In this document: positions 1 through 6,418 of the stretch, piece by piece
Layout: each line of letters opens with the position of its first letter
Position numbering within the stretch: the first letter of the stretch is position 1
Assembly: GCA_937907055.1 (NCBI GenBank)
Contig: CALCTW010000133.1
Coordinates: forward strand, 1-9,037
From: an uncultured Clostridia bacterium
GTDB lineage: Bacteria > Bacillota > Clostridia > Christensenellales > Aristaeellaceae
Direction: 5' to 3'
Length of the DNA stretch: 9,037 nucleotides
The notes under the pieces: model-generated
Database searches by the model: none
Told to the model about the DNA's origin: nothing
What the model saw: the letters and a program-made list of their open reading frames with translations, nothing else
Program-made: the position numbers and the translations under genes

Positions 1-698
1 TTGGCGGCAGCATGGCAGGCAATATTGATGGCAAAGCTGGTCTTACCCATGGAAGGACGGGCGCCGATCAGGATCAGTTCGCCGCCGTGCAGACCGGTGA
101 GCAGATTATCCAGCGCGTAATAGCCGGTGGGCACACCGGTCACGCCGCCCTTGGTCTTGGCGTACTCCTCCATCTGCAGATAGGTTACCGGCAGGATCTC
201 CTTGATAGGACGCAGGTTCTCTTCACCGGTGCGCTGCATGACGATATCAAAGATGGCCTTTTCACTGCGGTCCAGAATGGACTGCAGATCATCCTGCTGG
301 GAATAGCTGTCCCGCATGATCTGCCGGGAGGCCTCGATCAGCTTGCGCAGGGTGCTCTTTTCCTTTACGATGCGGATATAATAGCTTACATTCTGGGTGG
401 TCGGCACAAAGGTGGACAGATCCACCAGATAATCCACACCGCCCACGCCGTCGAGCGTGCCGCGCTCGGTCAGCTTTGAATTCACCGTCACAAGGTCCAC
501 CGCCATCGAATCAGCCACCAGCTGACGGATGGTCGCGTAGATCTCCTTATGCGCGGGAAGGTAGAAATCATCCTCGTCCAGGCTCTCCATCGCGGTCGAG
601 ACCGCGGCAGAATCCTGCATCAGCGCGCCCAGCACGGACTTTTCCGCGTCGGTCGCGTGAGGGGGGATCTGACGGCCTGTCAGGTCAAATTCAGACAT
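1..698 (-). CDS. dnaB: Replicative DNA helicase DnaB, N-terminal 232 residues (runs off the left edge)
   Basis: This is the replicative helicase that unwinds DNA at the fork as a hexamer and works with primase. The minus strand from 698 reads MSEFDLTGRQIPPHATDAEK, then a typical DnaB N-terminal domain (roughly residues 9-110, containing VLGALMQD and GGVDYLVDLS), a linker, and the start of the RecA-like domain (PTGYYALDNLLTGLHGGELI, about residues 190-210). The Walker A motif GARPSMGKT lies at about residues 212-220, with GKT encoded at 39-47. The rest of the ATPase domain lies beyond base 1. The start at 698 follows a GGAG element nine bases upstream, inside the end of rplI. Only one base separates it from the rplI stop, so translational coupling is likely. 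No promoter is seen between them. The assignment rests on recognised family sequence and is very secure. Confidence 0.97.
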   Translation of the reverse strand, partial: MSEFDLTGRQIPPHATDAEKSVLGALMQDSAAVSTAMESLDEDDFYLPAHKEIYATIRQLVADSMAVDLVTVNSKLTERGTLDGVGGVDYLVDLSTFVPTTQNVSYYIRIVKEKSTLRKLIEASRQIMRDSYSQQDDLQSILDRSEKAIFDIVMQRTGEENLRPIKEILPVTYLQMEEYAKTKGGVTGVPTGYYALDNLLTGLHGGELILIGARPSMGKTSFAINIACHAAA

Positions 699-699
699 A

Positions 700-1152
700 T
701 CAGTTGTCTCCGCCGGTTACTTTCACTTTCATTTTGGCGCTGACTTCGGGGTACAGCTTGACCGTCATGTCATACTCGCCCACGGTGTTGATCTTTTCAG
801 CCACTTCGATCTTGCGCTTGTCCACCGTGACATTCATCTGCTTGAGCAGGGCATCGGCGATCTCCTGCGTGGTGATGGAGCCGTACAGACGGCCCTTGTC
901 ACCGCAGCGGGCGATCACAGTGACCACCTTGCCGCGCAGGGAGGAAGCCGTCTTATCCGCGGCGGCGCGGCGTTCCATCTCACGCTGACGCTCGGCCGCG
1001 CGCTTGCGCTCCACTTCCTTGCTGGCGCCGGCTGTGGCTTCCATGGCCAGTTTATTGGGGAACAGGAAGTTGCGGGCGTAGCCGTCGCTCACGTTGACGA
1101 TCTCGTCCTTTTTGCCCTGTCCCTTTACATCTTTCAGAAGAATAACTTTCAT
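700..1152 (-). CDS. rplI: 50S ribosomal protein L9
   Basis: L9 binds 23S rRNA at the base of the L1 stalk of the large ribosomal subunit and helps maintain reading frame. The 150-residue product is the usual length for the family. It opens with the signature N-terminal domain MKVILLKDVKGQGKKDEIVN, followed by DGYARNFLFP at about residues 23-32. A long charged connecting helix follows (about 45-72, rich in K, E and R). The C-terminal RNA-binding domain (about 75-147) includes GRLYGSITTQEIADAL. The open frame extends 23 codons further upstream, but the start at 1152 is chosen because GGAGG lies ten bases before it and the protein then begins exactly as other L9 proteins do. It is the first gene of an rplI-dnaB operon, an order common in Firmicutes. 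Confidence 0.98.
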   Translation of the reverse strand: MKVILLKDVKGQGKKDEIVNVSDGYARNFLFPNKLAMEATAGASKEVERKRAAERQREMERRAAADKTASSLRGKVVTVIARCGDKGRLYGSITTQEIADALLKQMNVTVDKRKIEVAEKINTVGEYDMTVKLYPEVSAKMKVKVTGGDN

Positions 1153-1235
1153 TTTGCTTTTTCCTCCATGATCCTCTTCATCCTCGCGGATGTCGCAGGG
1201 TAATATCAAACAAAATGGCATACCAAGCCATGATT

Positions 1236-1264
1236 ATTGTATGTAATTCCTTTCGGTTTGTCAA
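1236..1264 (-). promoter_or_regulatory. Sigma-A-type promoter of rplI-dnaB
   Basis: On the minus strand TTGACA (1264-1259) and TACAAT (1241-1236) are separated by exactly 17 bases, a near-consensus housekeeping promoter. Transcription would start near 1229, giving a leader of about 77 nt before rplI. That leader contains two small hairpins: ATGGC/GCCAT (around 1216-1232), followed by a T-rich run, and CATCC-GCGA-GGATG (1179-1192). Neither is strong enough to call an attenuator. Confidence 0.85.
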
Positions 1265-1287
1265 GGTTGACCCTGCCGCGCGAAATG

Positions 1288-1328
1288 AATAAAAAGAAAC
1301 CCCGCGCCGCTTTTCAGCGGTACGGGGT
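1288..1328 (-). terminator. Rho-independent terminator of the Tic20-like gene
   Basis: On the minus strand, ACCCCG and CCGCT pair with AGCGG and CGGGGT around a GAAA tetraloop, with a 2x2 TA/CG internal mismatch (1328-1299). The run TTTCTTTTT follows at 1298-1291. It lies 27 bases past the stop of the 1356-1748 gene and just before the rplI promoter, insulating the two units. Confidence 0.93.
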
Positions 1329-1355
1329 AACCGTCTGCAGGACAGACCTGATGAA

Positions 1356-1748
1356 TTACTTGATCAGCGCCTTCTTGCCGACGAAGGGAACTTCCTTGGC
1401 CTTGCCGGTGACGGCATTCACGATGCCGATGATGGCATACACCAGCAGCACGACATCGCACACCCAGCAGATGATGGCTACGATGGTGCCCAGCACGGGG
1501 ATGAAGCCGGTCACGGTCATCAGAACGCTGGTAGCCACTTCAGCGATCAGCAGCCACAGGCCCTGATTGACATGGAACTTCGCGTACTTGGAATCCTTCG
1601 CGGCGAACAGGGGGATCAGCAGCAGGATGCCGAGGTAGGAGAACAGGGAGAGAACCTTGTTCTTCTGGATATCGGCAGCATCAAACTCAGCAGTATGATC
1701 CGCCGGATTCTTCATTTCTTCAACGATCTTGTTCACATCAAAAGCCAT
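1356..1748 (-). CDS. Small Tic20-like (DUF4870-type) integral membrane protein
   Basis: The 130-residue protein has a charged, soluble N-terminus (about residues 1-30). Hydrophobic segments follow at about 33-50 (SLFSYLGILLLIPLFAA), 64-83 and 85-112, the last two joined by a Gly/Pro turn (GFIPVLG). The motif KFHVNQGLWLL at about 57-67 and the ending IVNAVTGKAKEVPFVGKKAL match the conserved pattern of the DUF4870/Tic20-like family, whose bacterial members have no settled function. The start at 1748 is chosen because AGAGGTG sits about eight bases upstream. An in-frame GTG at 1757 overlaps that ribosome binding site and is unlikely to be used. It has its own promoter and terminator, but no terminator is visible between proS and this gene, so some read-through from proS is possible. 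The family call is by motif resemblance. Confidence 0.8.
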   Translation of the reverse strand: MAFDVNKIVEEMKNPADHTAEFDAADIQKNKVLSLFSYLGILLLIPLFAAKDSKYAKFHVNQGLWLLIAEVATSVLMTVTGFIPVLGTIVAIICWVCDVVLLVYAIIGIVNAVTGKAKEVPFVGKKALIK

Positions 1749-1796
1749 GGGTAACACCTCTTTTGTCGTATTTGACTGTTCATCGCAGCCATGTGT

Positions 1797-1825
1797 ATTA
1801 TGATACTTTTATAAATGCTTGTCAA
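1797..1825 (-). promoter_or_regulatory. Sigma-A-type promoter of the Tic20-like gene
   Basis: On the minus strand TTGACA (1825-1820) and CATAAT (1802-1797) are 17 bases apart. Predicted transcription starts near 1790, giving a leader of about 40 nt. The promoter sits 30 bases downstream of the proS stop. Confidence 0.82.
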
Positions 1826-1854
1826 TAGAAACAGCGCATTTCACCTGTAAACGA

Positions 1855-3294
1855 TCAATACGCCTTGGCGAAGAACATGACCTTATCGGCCTTCTTGCCG
1901 CAGCAGACGCAGGTATCGCCCACGGGAGTCTGATCGAAGGGCATGTTACGGCTGGTGGCGTTGGTGTCTTCCTTGATCTTGTCCTCGCAGGCACGATCGC
2001 CGCACCACATGGCCTTGGCGTAACCGCCGTTCACCTGTTCCTTGAGTTCATCATAGGAATGGACCACCTTGGTGTGCTCCATACGGAAGGCATCAGCAAT
2101 GGTGAACATGTTCTTCTGCACATCATCCAGCAGGGCCTGAATGCCTTCGACCAGATTTTCCAGCGCGATGGTGGTCTTTTCGAAGGTATCGCGGCGGACC
2201 ACGGTGGCCACACCGTTTTCGATATCACGGGGGCCCATTTCGATACGGACGGGCACACCCTTGAGCTCCCACTCGTTGAACTTCCAGCCGGGAGACACGT
2301 TATCGCGGTCGTCAAACTTGACGCGCAGACCGGCCGCCTTGAGCTGCTGATAGACCTTATCGCCGGCCTCGATGACACCGGGCTTATGCGCCGCGATGGG
2401 CAGGATGACCACCTGATAAGGCGCGATCATGGGGGGCAGCTTCAGGCCGCGCTCATCACCGTGGGTCATGATGATGGCACCAATCAGACGGGTGGAAACG
2501 CCCCAGCTGGTCTCGTGCGCGTACTCCAGCTTGCCTTCCTTGCTGAGATACTTGATATCGAAGGGCACGGAGAAGTTGGTGCCGAAGTTGTGGCTGGTAC
2601 CGGCCTGCAGCGCCTTGCCGTCCTGCATCATGGCTTCGACGGAATAGGTGGCGCGGGCACCGGCGAACTTTTCCTTATCGGACTTCTGACCGGCGTAGAC
2701 GGGGATGGAGAGGTTCTCCTCGCAGAACTTCTGATAGACCTTCAGCATGGTCTGCGTTTCTTCCTCGGCCTCCTCGGCGGTGGCATGCACGGTGTGGCCC
2801 TCCTGCCACCAGAATTCGGCGGTGCGCAGGAAAGGACGGGTGGTCTTTTCCCAGCGCATGACAGAGCACCACTGATTATACTTCAGCGGCAGATCACGCC
2901 AGGACTGCACCCACTTGGAGAACATGGTGCAGAAGATGGTCTCGGACGTGGGGCGGACAGCCAAGCGCTCCTGCAGAGGCTCGGTACCGCCCTGCGTGAC
3001 CCACGCCACCTCGGGCGCGAAGCCTTCCACGTGATCCGCTTCCTTCAAAAGAAGAGATTCGGGGATCAGCATGGGCATGCTCACATTCTCATGGCCGGTC
3101 GCCTTGAACATGGCATCCAGCTGTTCATGGATCAGTTCCCAGATGCGGTTGCCGTAGGGCTTGAGCGCCATACAGCCGCGGACGGGGGTGTAATCCATCA
3201 AATCCGCCTGGGTAACGACATCGGTATACCACTGGGAGAAGTTTTCACTTCTGGGCGTGATATGCTGCACGAATTCCTGCGTTTGTTTTGCCAT
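1855..3294 (-). CDS. proS: Prolyl-tRNA synthetase, type 3 (archaeal/eukaryotic-like)
   Basis: This class II synthetase charges tRNA-Pro with proline in the cytoplasm. The 479 residues match the short type-3 form, which lacks the inserted editing domain of the ~570-residue bacterial form. Visible landmarks are PVRGCMALKPYGNRIWELI (about 37-55, motif 1 region), RPTSE at 114-118, motif 2 MRWEKTTRPFLRTAEFWWQE (146-165), and motif 3 SWGVSTRLIGAIIMTHGDER (263-282). The anticodon-binding domain follows (about 290-400). The C-terminal zinc domain has C431-x4-C436 and C462-x2-C465, and the protein ends in the tyrosine typical of the group (KAY). The ATG at 3294 is preferred because GGAGG lies five bases upstream. 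An in-frame TTG at 3306 overlaps that site. Expression is evidently controlled by the T-box leader upstream. Confidence 0.97.
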   Translation of the reverse strand: MAKQTQEFVQHITPRSENFSQWYTDVVTQADLMDYTPVRGCMALKPYGNRIWELIHEQLDAMFKATGHENVSMPMLIPESLLLKEADHVEGFAPEVAWVTQGGTEPLQERLAVRPTSETIFCTMFSKWVQSWRDLPLKYNQWCSVMRWEKTTRPFLRTAEFWWQEGHTVHATAEEAEEETQTMLKVYQKFCEENLSIPVYAGQKSDKEKFAGARATYSVEAMMQDGKALQAGTSHNFGTNFSVPFDIKYLSKEGKLEYAHETSWGVSTRLIGAIIMTHGDERGLKLPPMIAPYQVVILPIAAHKPGVIEAGDKVYQQLKAAGLRVKFDDRDNVSPGWKFNEWELKGVPVRIEMGPRDIENGVATVVRRDTFEKTTIALENLVEGIQALLDDVQKNMFTIADAFRMEHTKVVHSYDELKEQVNGGYAKAMWCGDRACEDKIKEDTNATSRNMPFDQTPVGDTCVCCGKKADKVMFFAKAY

Positions 3295-3304
3295 AGTATC
3301 CTCC

Positions 3305-3343
3305 AAAAAATAAAAACCCTCTCATCTCTCTCGGGACGAAGGG
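3305..3343 (-). terminator. Regulated intrinsic terminator of the proS T-box
   Basis: On the minus strand, CCCTTCGTC pairs imperfectly with GATGAGAGGG (one bulged A and G-T pairs), followed by TTTTTATTTTTT. The 5' arm directly follows the T-box element, as expected of a terminator competing with the antiterminator. The proS ribosome binding site begins immediately after the T-run. Confidence 0.85.
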
Positions 3344-3467
3344 AAACTCCGCGGTACCACCCGCATTGATACGACAGCGCGTATCCTGCTTGCTGCTCTG
3401 TAACGGGAGCATTCCGGCGGGGATTGGCCGCTGGCCCGGGGCCGGGAACCCCGCATTGCCTATAACA
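3305..3467 (-). promoter_or_regulatory. T-box riboswitch leader of proS
   Basis: The minus-strand leader carries the T-box signature GGGTGGTACCGCGG (3362-3349). Its TGGT bulge would pair with the ACCA end of uncharged tRNA-Pro. Just upstream is a perfect Stem III hairpin, GATACG-CGCTGT-CGTATC (3385-3368). Downstream is a competing intrinsic terminator (3343-3305). Stem I appears short: GCGGGG (3454-3449) pairs with CCCCGC (3422-3417), capped by about 26 GC-rich bases. An outer helix GGCA/TGCT is separated from it by an internal loop. A CCG triplet at 3417-3415, at the edge of that loop, could be the proline specifier, but I cannot settle this by eye. Uncharged tRNA-Pro should favour antitermination and hence proS expression. 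Confidence 0.9.
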
Positions 3468-3473
3468 TGTCCA

Positions 3474-3501
3474 ATTATAATACAAAGCCCCGTTTTGTCA
3501 A
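3474..3501 (-). promoter_or_regulatory. Sigma-A-type promoter of the proS leader
   Basis: On the minus strand TTGACA (3501-3496) and a perfect TATAAT (3479-3474) are 16 bases apart. Transcription should begin near 3467, which leaves about 105 nt before the T-box element. The stretch 3502-3572 further upstream shows nothing else recognisable. Confidence 0.87.
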
Positions 3502-3572
3502 GGGAAAACACACGCAAATGAAGGATCGCGGCGGCGCGTGTCCTTACTTTTCACACAGCCGGGCATCGGACA

Positions 3573-3608
3573 CAAAAAAAGAGGGGGATGCCTTCCGGCA
3601 TCTCCCCC
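3573..3608 (-). terminator. Rho-independent terminator of the exported MBL-fold gene
   Basis: On the minus strand, GGGG-A-GATGCC pairs with GGCATC-CCCC around a GGAA loop with one bulged A (3608-3583). A run of seven T residues lies at 3580-3574. It starts seven bases past the stop codon. Confidence 0.93.
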
Positions 3609-3614
3609 GCGCGG

Positions 3615-4499
3615 TCAATCCGAGAAAACCTCCCAGTGATCTCCGTCTGTCAGGAAACTCATCCGATGGGAATCGGTGTAGTAGTAATAGCTGCTGCGGC
3701 CGGTATCCCTCAGCTGCTGCACAGCGGTCTTCGCGTCCGCGGGGCCGCTGGTGATCAGGTAGATCTTGGCGTCCACGCGATCGATGAAGGAGGTCTGCAT
3801 ATTGTTGTAGCCGTGATGCGGCCAGTTGATAAACTCCGCCGTGATGTTGCTCTCGCTCTCGGCAGGGCCCAGCAGCAGCTGGGTCACACGCTGGATATCA
3901 CCCGGGAACAGGGCGGTGCGGCCCTTGTAATCCAGCCTGATGATCAGGGAGGAGTTGTTGATGCCGCCATCGTTGGGATTGAAGCGCTGAATGAATTCCA
4001 GACGCAGATCGCCCAGTTCCAGCACATCGCCGTCCTCATAGCGCTTCCAGGGCACATTCACTTCCTCGCACAGATCGAGCAGCTTCTGCTGATAATCCTC
4101 ACGGGGATCCTTCCTGGGGAAGCCGGTGATGACACAGCCTACTTCGTATTCGCGCAGGATCTTGAAAAAGCCGCACACGTGATCGTTATCGGGGTGGGTG
4201 TTGATGCAGTAATCGATCTTGGTGATGCCCATCTTGTCGATCAGCTTCTTCATCTGATCGTACTGCGCGTACATACACGCGTCGATGACAATGACGGTAT
4301 CGCCCACGCGGACCACGGCGCCGTTCGTGCCGTAGACCTGCGGGAAGCGGATCTCCATCAGCTCCGCGCCTTCTTCAAAGGTAGAAAGAGACGGATCCTT
4401 ACGGCAGTCGATCACCTGCACGGATGTGTTTTCCTCCGCGAAGGCACACAGGCCGCAAAGCAGCGCCAGGATCATGCAGAAAGCCACAAATCGCTTCAT
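3615..4499 (-). CDS. Exported metallo-beta-lactamase-fold hydrolase, ComEC C-terminal-like
   Basis: The 294-residue protein begins with a clear signal peptide: MKRF, a hydrophobic core of about 15 residues, then CAFA-EE, with likely cleavage after residue 21. The rest is a metallo-beta-lactamase fold. The metal motif is NTHPDNDH at 100-107 (H102, D104, D106, H107 in the HxDxDH pattern), followed by FPGD at 198-201 and PHHG at 227-230. The pattern THxDxDH / GD / PHHG is typical of the hydrolase domain of the competence protein ComEC and its free-standing relatives. The channel domain of ComEC is absent, and substrate and role are unknown; cleavage of a nucleic acid or phosphoester outside the membrane is only an inference. 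The start at 4499 follows GGAGG with a seven-base spacer, and an upstream in-frame extension lacks one. The gene stands alone between its own promoter and terminator. Confidence 0.88.
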   Translation of the reverse strand: MKRFVAFCMILALLCGLCAFAEENTSVQVIDCRKDPSLSTFEEGAELMEIRFPQVYGTNGAVVRVGDTVIVIDACMYAQYDQMKKLIDKMGITKIDYCINTHPDNDHVCGFFKILREYEVGCVITGFPRKDPREDYQQKLLDLCEEVNVPWKRYEDGDVLELGDLRLEFIQRFNPNDGGINNSSLIIRLDYKGRTALFPGDIQRVTQLLLGPAESESNITAEFINWPHHGYNNMQTSFIDRVDAKIYLITSGPADAKTAVQQLRDTGRSSYYYYTDSHRMSFLTDGDHWEVFSD

Positions 4500-4533
4500 A
4501 AAATTCCTCCAAGGCATATCGGTATCGTGTTTC

Positions 4534-4562
4534 AGTTTACCCTGCCGCTCCCGGTTTGTCAA
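4534..4562 (-). promoter_or_regulatory. Sigma-A-type promoter of the exported MBL-fold gene
   Basis: On the minus strand TTGACA (4562-4557) and TAAACT (4539-4534) are 17 bases apart. Transcription would begin near 4527, giving a leader of about 28 nt. It is divergent from the plus-strand promoter at 4621. Confidence 0.82.
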
Positions 4563-4620
4563 GTGAGCCGTTCCGTCCTCCTTGTAACAACATGTCTCCT
4601 CTGTAACGGCATCGCGCTCT

Positions 4621-4649
4621 TTGCAAAAAGACAGGCTTTATGCTATACT
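4621..4649 (+). promoter_or_regulatory. Sigma-A-type promoter of the CBS-protein operon
   Basis: TTGCAA (4621-4626) and TATACT (4644-4649) are 17 bases apart, and a TG at 4641-4642 makes the -10 extended. Transcription would start near 4656, about 28 nt before the start codon. Confidence 0.8.
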
Positions 4650-4683
4650 TTCTGTGTATTTTATTTTTCGGGAGGTAATTTCC

Positions 4684-5997
4684 TTGGACGAGCCCTTTGG
4701 CCGATGTATCCTTTCCGCGGCGCTCATGCTGCTTTGCGCGTTCATCTCCGTGTGCCGCGCGGCTGTGAAGGAGGCCAACCTTTCCCAGGCTGAAGAAAAA
4801 GCCGGGACCGATCCGCGCGTGCGTTCCTTCCTGCGTCTGCTGGATAACGGCATGCGTGTTCATTCTTCCCTGCACATATTAAGCACACTTTCCCTCTTTG
4901 TCCTCATGGCGCTGTGGGCAGTTCCCTACGCCGGTCAGAGGATCTGGACCGTGCTGCTCATCGCGCTCATCATGATGCTGCCGGTCGCGCTACTCTGCTT
5001 TATCGTACCGGAGCGTATCGCGCAGAACAAGGCGGATCGTCTGATCCTCCGCCTGCGCCTCCCCCTCACCGTGATCTGCGTACTGCTGTTCCCGCTCACC
5101 TGGGTCACCGGCCTGATGACCCGCGCTATCGCGGCGCTCTTCGGTGTGGATGCCCGCAAGGAAGAGGAAGTAACAGAAGATGATATCCTGGCCATGGTGG
5201 ACAGCGGCGAGGAAGCCGGCACCATTGAATCGGACGAGCATGATCTGATCGAAAACGTGTTCGATTTCACCGATAAGACCGCGGCGGACTGCATGACGCA
5301 CCGCACCGATGTAACAGCCATCGCGCTGGATGACGATATGGACACCATCCGCGATACCATCCGGGATTCCGGCCTTTCCCGCTTCCCGGTCTACAATGAG
5401 GACATCGATGATGTGGTGGGCATTCTGTCCTCCCGTGATTTCCTGTTCAATCTGCAGGAGGATCAGCCGAAGGAGCTGCGCGCGCTGCTCCGCGAGGCCT
5501 ACTTTGTGCCGGAGACCGTGGCCGCCGACGTGCTCTTCCGCAACATGCAGCGCAAAAAGACCCACATCGCCGTCGTGGTGGATGAATACGGCGGCATGAG
5601 CGGTATCGTGACGCTGGAGGATCTGCTGGAAGAGATCGTGGGCAATATCTATGATGAGTTTGACAAAAAAGAAGAAGAGCCCGTCATCCGTCTGGAAAAC
5701 GGCAGTTACCGCGCCGACGGCACGGTGACCCTTGAAACACTGGAGGAGGAGCTGGCCGTCACCCTGCCCGAGAGCGAGGATTACGACACCCTGAGCGGCC
5801 TCATCTTCTCCGCCTTCACCGCCATCCCGCGAGACGGCGAAACGCCGAAGGTGGATATCATCTGCACCCGGGACGGCGAAAAGCCGGAGGACGGTCCCTA
5901 CACCGTGATGCATATCAAGGTAGAGCAGATCGAGGATCACCGCGTCGCGGCAGCCCTGCTCACCCCGGAAACGATCAATCCCGATCAGGAGGAATAG
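4684..5997 (+). CDS. CorC/HlyC-family CBS-domain membrane protein
   Basis: The 437-residue protein has the layout of the CNNM/CorC (HlyC) family. There are four hydrophobic segments at about 8-24, 62-82, 87-108 and 126-152. A paired CBS module follows (about 200-325), with SRFPVYNEDIDDVVGIL at 232-248 and VVVDEYGGMSGIVTLEDLLE at 297-316. A C-terminal transporter-associated domain covers about 333-420. Family members have been linked to magnesium or cobalt efflux and to nucleotide sensing by the CBS pair; the ion handled here cannot be told from sequence. The N-terminal DUF21-like part looks divergent, with PERIAQNKADRL where many relatives have a GE-x-x-PK-type motif. The start is a TTG at 4684, chosen because GGGAGG ends eight bases upstream and no ATG is well placed. 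It is co-transcribed with the small gene five bases downstream. Confidence 0.9.
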   Translation: MDEPFGRCILSAALMLLCAFISVCRAAVKEANLSQAEEKAGTDPRVRSFLRLLDNGMRVHSSLHILSTLSLFVLMALWAVPYAGQRIWTVLLIALIMMLPVALLCFIVPERIAQNKADRLILRLRLPLTVICVLLFPLTWVTGLMTRAIAALFGVDARKEEEVTEDDILAMVDSGEEAGTIESDEHDLIENVFDFTDKTAADCMTHRTDVTAIALDDDMDTIRDTIRDSGLSRFPVYNEDIDDVVGILSSRDFLFNLQEDQPKELRALLREAYFVPETVAADVLFRNMQRKKTHIAVVVDEYGGMSGIVTLEDLLEEIVGNIYDEFDKKEEEPVIRLENGSYRADGTVTLETLEEELAVTLPESEDYDTLSGLIFSAFTAIPRDGETPKVDIICTRDGEKPEDGPYTVMHIKVEQIEDHRVAAALLTPETINPDQEE

Positions 5998-6002
5998 AAA
6001 AA

Positions 6003-6290
6003 ATGAAGCACATGATCCTTTGCAAGTTTCTGGACCGCGCGGTGCTGACCGACGCGCTGACTGAAGAGATCCGCGCCCTGTTCGCCCCGGCGGCGGAGAT
6101 CCCCGGCATTGAGAAGGTGACTTTGCAGAAAAACTGCATCGACCGCCCCAACCGCTATGATCTGCTGATCACGCTCACGATGGATGAGGCCGCGCTGCCC
6201 GTATGGGACGCCAGCGCCATCCACGCCCTGTGGAAAGAACGCTACGGCGCGCTGCTTGAAAAGAAGGCCATTTTCGACACCGAGGACTGA
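6003..6290 (+). CDS. Dabb-family (stress-responsive alpha/beta-barrel) protein
   Basis: The 95-residue product resembles the dimeric alpha/beta-barrel (Dabb) family. It opens with MKHMILCKF, the first strand with its characteristic histidine. It continues with a helix (about 15-33), PGIEKVTLQKN (34-44), NRYDLLITLTM (50-60) and a final helix ending in a short strand with KAIFD (88-92). Proteins of this length form ferredoxin-like dimers. Members range from stress-induced plant proteins to polyketide cyclases and uncharacterised bacterial proteins, so no reaction is assigned. AGGAGG at the end of the preceding gene lies about ten bases before the ATG. The five-base gap and shared downstream terminator indicate an operon with the CBS protein. 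The family call is by resemblance. Confidence 0.82.
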   Translation: MKHMILCKFLDRAVLTDALTEEIRALFAPAAEIPGIEKVTLQKNCIDRPNRYDLLITLTMDEAALPVWDASAIHALWKERYGALLEKKAIFDTED

Positions 6291-6307
6291 CAAAAAGCAA
6301 TACAGGA

Positions 6308-6341
6308 ACGCCCTTCCGTGAAAAAACGGAGGGGCGTTTTT
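6308..6341 (+). terminator. Rho-independent terminator of the CBS-Dabb operon
   Basis: ACGCCCTTCCGT (6308-6319) pairs over 12 positions, with one G-T pair, to ACGGAGGGGCGT (6326-6337) around a GAAAAA loop. It is followed by TTTT. The opposite strand has no T-run after the hairpin, so it serves the plus strand only. Confidence 0.95.
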
Positions 6342-6365
6342 GGATACGGTCCCGGGAAAGATCCG

Positions 6366-6395
6366 TATAAAAAGCCGCCGGAATGATCCGGCGGC
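6366..6395 (-). terminator. Rho-independent terminator of the RNase J gene
   Basis: On the minus strand a perfect nine-base stem, GCCGCCGGA / TCCGGCGGC, with a TCAT loop (6395-6374) is followed by TTTTTAT. It lies 23 bases past the RNase J stop and 24 bases from the converging plus-strand terminator. Confidence 0.95.
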
Positions 6396-6418
6396 ACAAT
6401 TGTCTTTTAGGATGATCC

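Noticed and set aside
1216..1232. Small hairpin with a T-rich tail just after the rplI transcription start, considered as an attenuator
   Set aside because: The stem is only five base pairs with a seven-base loop, the T-run is interrupted, and it starts within a few bases of the predicted transcription start.
1825..1854. Possible terminator after proS (ACAG...CTGT followed by TTTCTATT)
   Set aside because: A four-base stem with a ten-base loop is too weak to call.
1819..3369. Very long plus-strand open frame (516 codons) opposite proS
   Set aside because: It is the antisense shadow of proS, produced by GC-rich codon bias. It has no ribosome binding site and no recognisable domain, whereas the minus strand encodes a complete synthetase.
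3588..4793. 401-codon plus-strand frame crossing the MBL gene and the CBS promoter
   Set aside because: It runs antisense through the MBL gene, through both divergent promoters and into the CBS gene in another frame. It has no family resemblance.
4990..5940. 316-codon minus-strand frame opposite the CBS-protein gene
   Set aside because: Antisense shadow. The plus-strand CBS motifs leave no doubt about which strand is coding.
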